Part shown: positions 5,429 through 5,877 of the stretch, one piece after another
Numbering within the stretch: the stretch's first letter is position 1
How the letters are laid out: every line of letters starts with the position of its first letter
From: JAAYHC01 sp964483175
GTDB taxonomy: Bacteria > Bacillota > UBA5301
Direction: 5' to 3'
Assembly: GCA_964483175.1 (NCBI GenBank)
Contig: CAZAAT010000093.1
Coordinates: 1-5,877 of the forward strand
DNA length: 5,877 nt
Position numbers and translations under genes: made by a program
Notes under the pieces: model-generated
The model's input: only the letters and a program-made list of their open reading frames with translations
Told to the model about the DNA's origin: nothing
Databases searched by the model: none

Positions 5429-5877
5429 CTAGTTCGCCCTCCTCAACCCAGTCAATAACCGAGAGACCAGCCCTTTATTCTCAGGCTGCACTTTCTGCTC
5501 TCCAGCACCTATTTGAGCAGCCAGATCTCTGATTGCCAGAGAAACGGGGGCTTTGGGATTGGTCAGAATAAAGGGCACACCCTTATTGACCGCCTCTACA
5601 ACTACCCGACCATCGCTGGGGATTTTGCCCGCGATAGGAACGCCTAAATTCTGCTCATATTCGTCTACCGAGATCCCGATATCAGTCGCATACCGGTTAA
5701 TAATCACTTTAATCTTGTCCTGGGGGTACTGGAGCGAAAGCATTGTCTCCAAAGACAACTTAACATTCTTAAATGCCGGCAATTCTAGCGTGGTCAGCAA
5801 CAGAATTTGATCTGACAAATCTAAAGCTGTCAGGATAGTCGCCAGAAATGCTGGAGCAGTATCGACGATTACAAAGT
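5429..5877 (-). CDS. cpaE: TadZ/CpaE-like MinD/ParA-family ATPase of the Tad pilus, C-terminal part (5' truncated by window edge)
   Basis: The reading frame is open to the right edge, so only the last 148 codons are present; the N-terminus, including the Walker A loop, lies outside. The first visible residues, FVIVDTAPAF, match the Walker B/switch II strand of MinD/ParA ATPases. After about 45 residues comes VIINRY, the family's nucleotide-base-binding Asn-Arg region. A GKIPSDGRVVVEAVNKGVPF stretch follows, resembling the MinD segment in which an 'IP.D..V..A...G.P' pattern precedes the final helix. The last 20 residues are a basic tail (SRLLTGLRRAN). Known family role: TadZ/CpaE is a cytoplasmic ATPase that localises the Tad pilus machine, often at a pole. 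The gene stops with TAG one base before the GTG start of tadA/cpaF, and the tadA ribosome binding site lies inside its last codons, so the two are translationally coupled. A TTG at 5818 could be taken as a start, but the homologous residues upstream argue against it. A generic MinD is less likely given the tad neighbours. Confidence 0.88.
   Translation of the reverse strand, partial: FVIVDTAPAFLATILTALDLSDQILLLTTLELPAFKNVKLSLETMLSLQYPQDKIKVIINRYATDIGISVDEYEQNLGVPIAGKIPSDGRVVVEAVNKGVPFILTNPKAPVSLAIRDLAAQIGAGEQKVQPENKGLVSRLLTGLRRAN
5437..5443 (-). promoter_or_regulatory. Ribosome binding site of tadA/cpaF
   Basis: AGGAGGG on the minus strand lies 9 bases before the GTG at 5427. It fixes that GTG as the start in preference to the in-frame ATG 20 codons further in (MAETKL), which lacks a comparable site. 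It is embedded in the last codons of the upstream TadZ/CpaE gene, which implies translational coupling. Confidence 0.75.

Noticed and set aside
5429..5818. TTG at 5818 as the true start of the TadZ/CpaE gene
   Set aside because: The frame stays open upstream to the window edge, and the residues there (FVIVDTAPAF and following) match the MinD/ParA Walker B strand, so the gene is truncated by the window rather than starting at TTG.

Overview
The window is a tightly packed stretch of six genes, all on the minus strand, with no non-coding gap longer than about 14 bases and no RNA gene, insertion sequence, CRISPR array, terminator or promoter that I can support. Base composition is moderate (G+C roughly half). 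GTG starts alternate with ATG starts, and strong GGAGG-type ribosome binding sites overlap the upstream stop codons. A Tad operon joined to a ComFA-type helicase points to a Gram-positive bacterium of the Firmicutes, most likely a clostridial lineage of the Peptococcaceae type. This assignment is an inference from gene content and protein style, not from a marker gene.

Layout in the direction of transcription (right to left): the C-terminal part of a TadZ/CpaE MinD-like ATPase runs in from the right edge (5877 to 5429). It is followed by the Tad secretion ATPase TadA/CpaF (5427 to 4063), the membrane platform proteins TadB (4050 to 3088) and TadC (3084 to 2170), a small cytoplasmic DUF192 protein (2155 to 1730) and a ComFA-like DNA helicase/translocase (1723 to 23). 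An ATG five bases after the comFA stop may be the start of the next gene, conceivably comFC, but only five codons are present.

How they work together: TadZ, TadA, TadB and TadC are the cytoplasmic and inner-membrane motor of a tight-adherence (Flp-type IVb) pilus. TadA hydrolyses ATP, TadB and TadC form the platform on which pilins are polymerised, and TadZ positions the machine. Pilins, the TadE/F pseudopilins and the prepilin peptidase are not in the window and would have to lie upstream or elsewhere. ComFA is the cytosolic ATPase that helps draw transforming single-stranded DNA into Firmicutes cells. Its place as the last cistron of what looks like one transcript with the pilus motor is the most interesting aspect. 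It suggests, but does not prove, that this Tad pilus serves DNA uptake. The ComFA itself is unusual: its Walker A motif reads GSGKG instead of GSGKT, it carries eight cysteines in the zinc-binding region, and its N-terminus is about 100 residues longer than in Bacillus.
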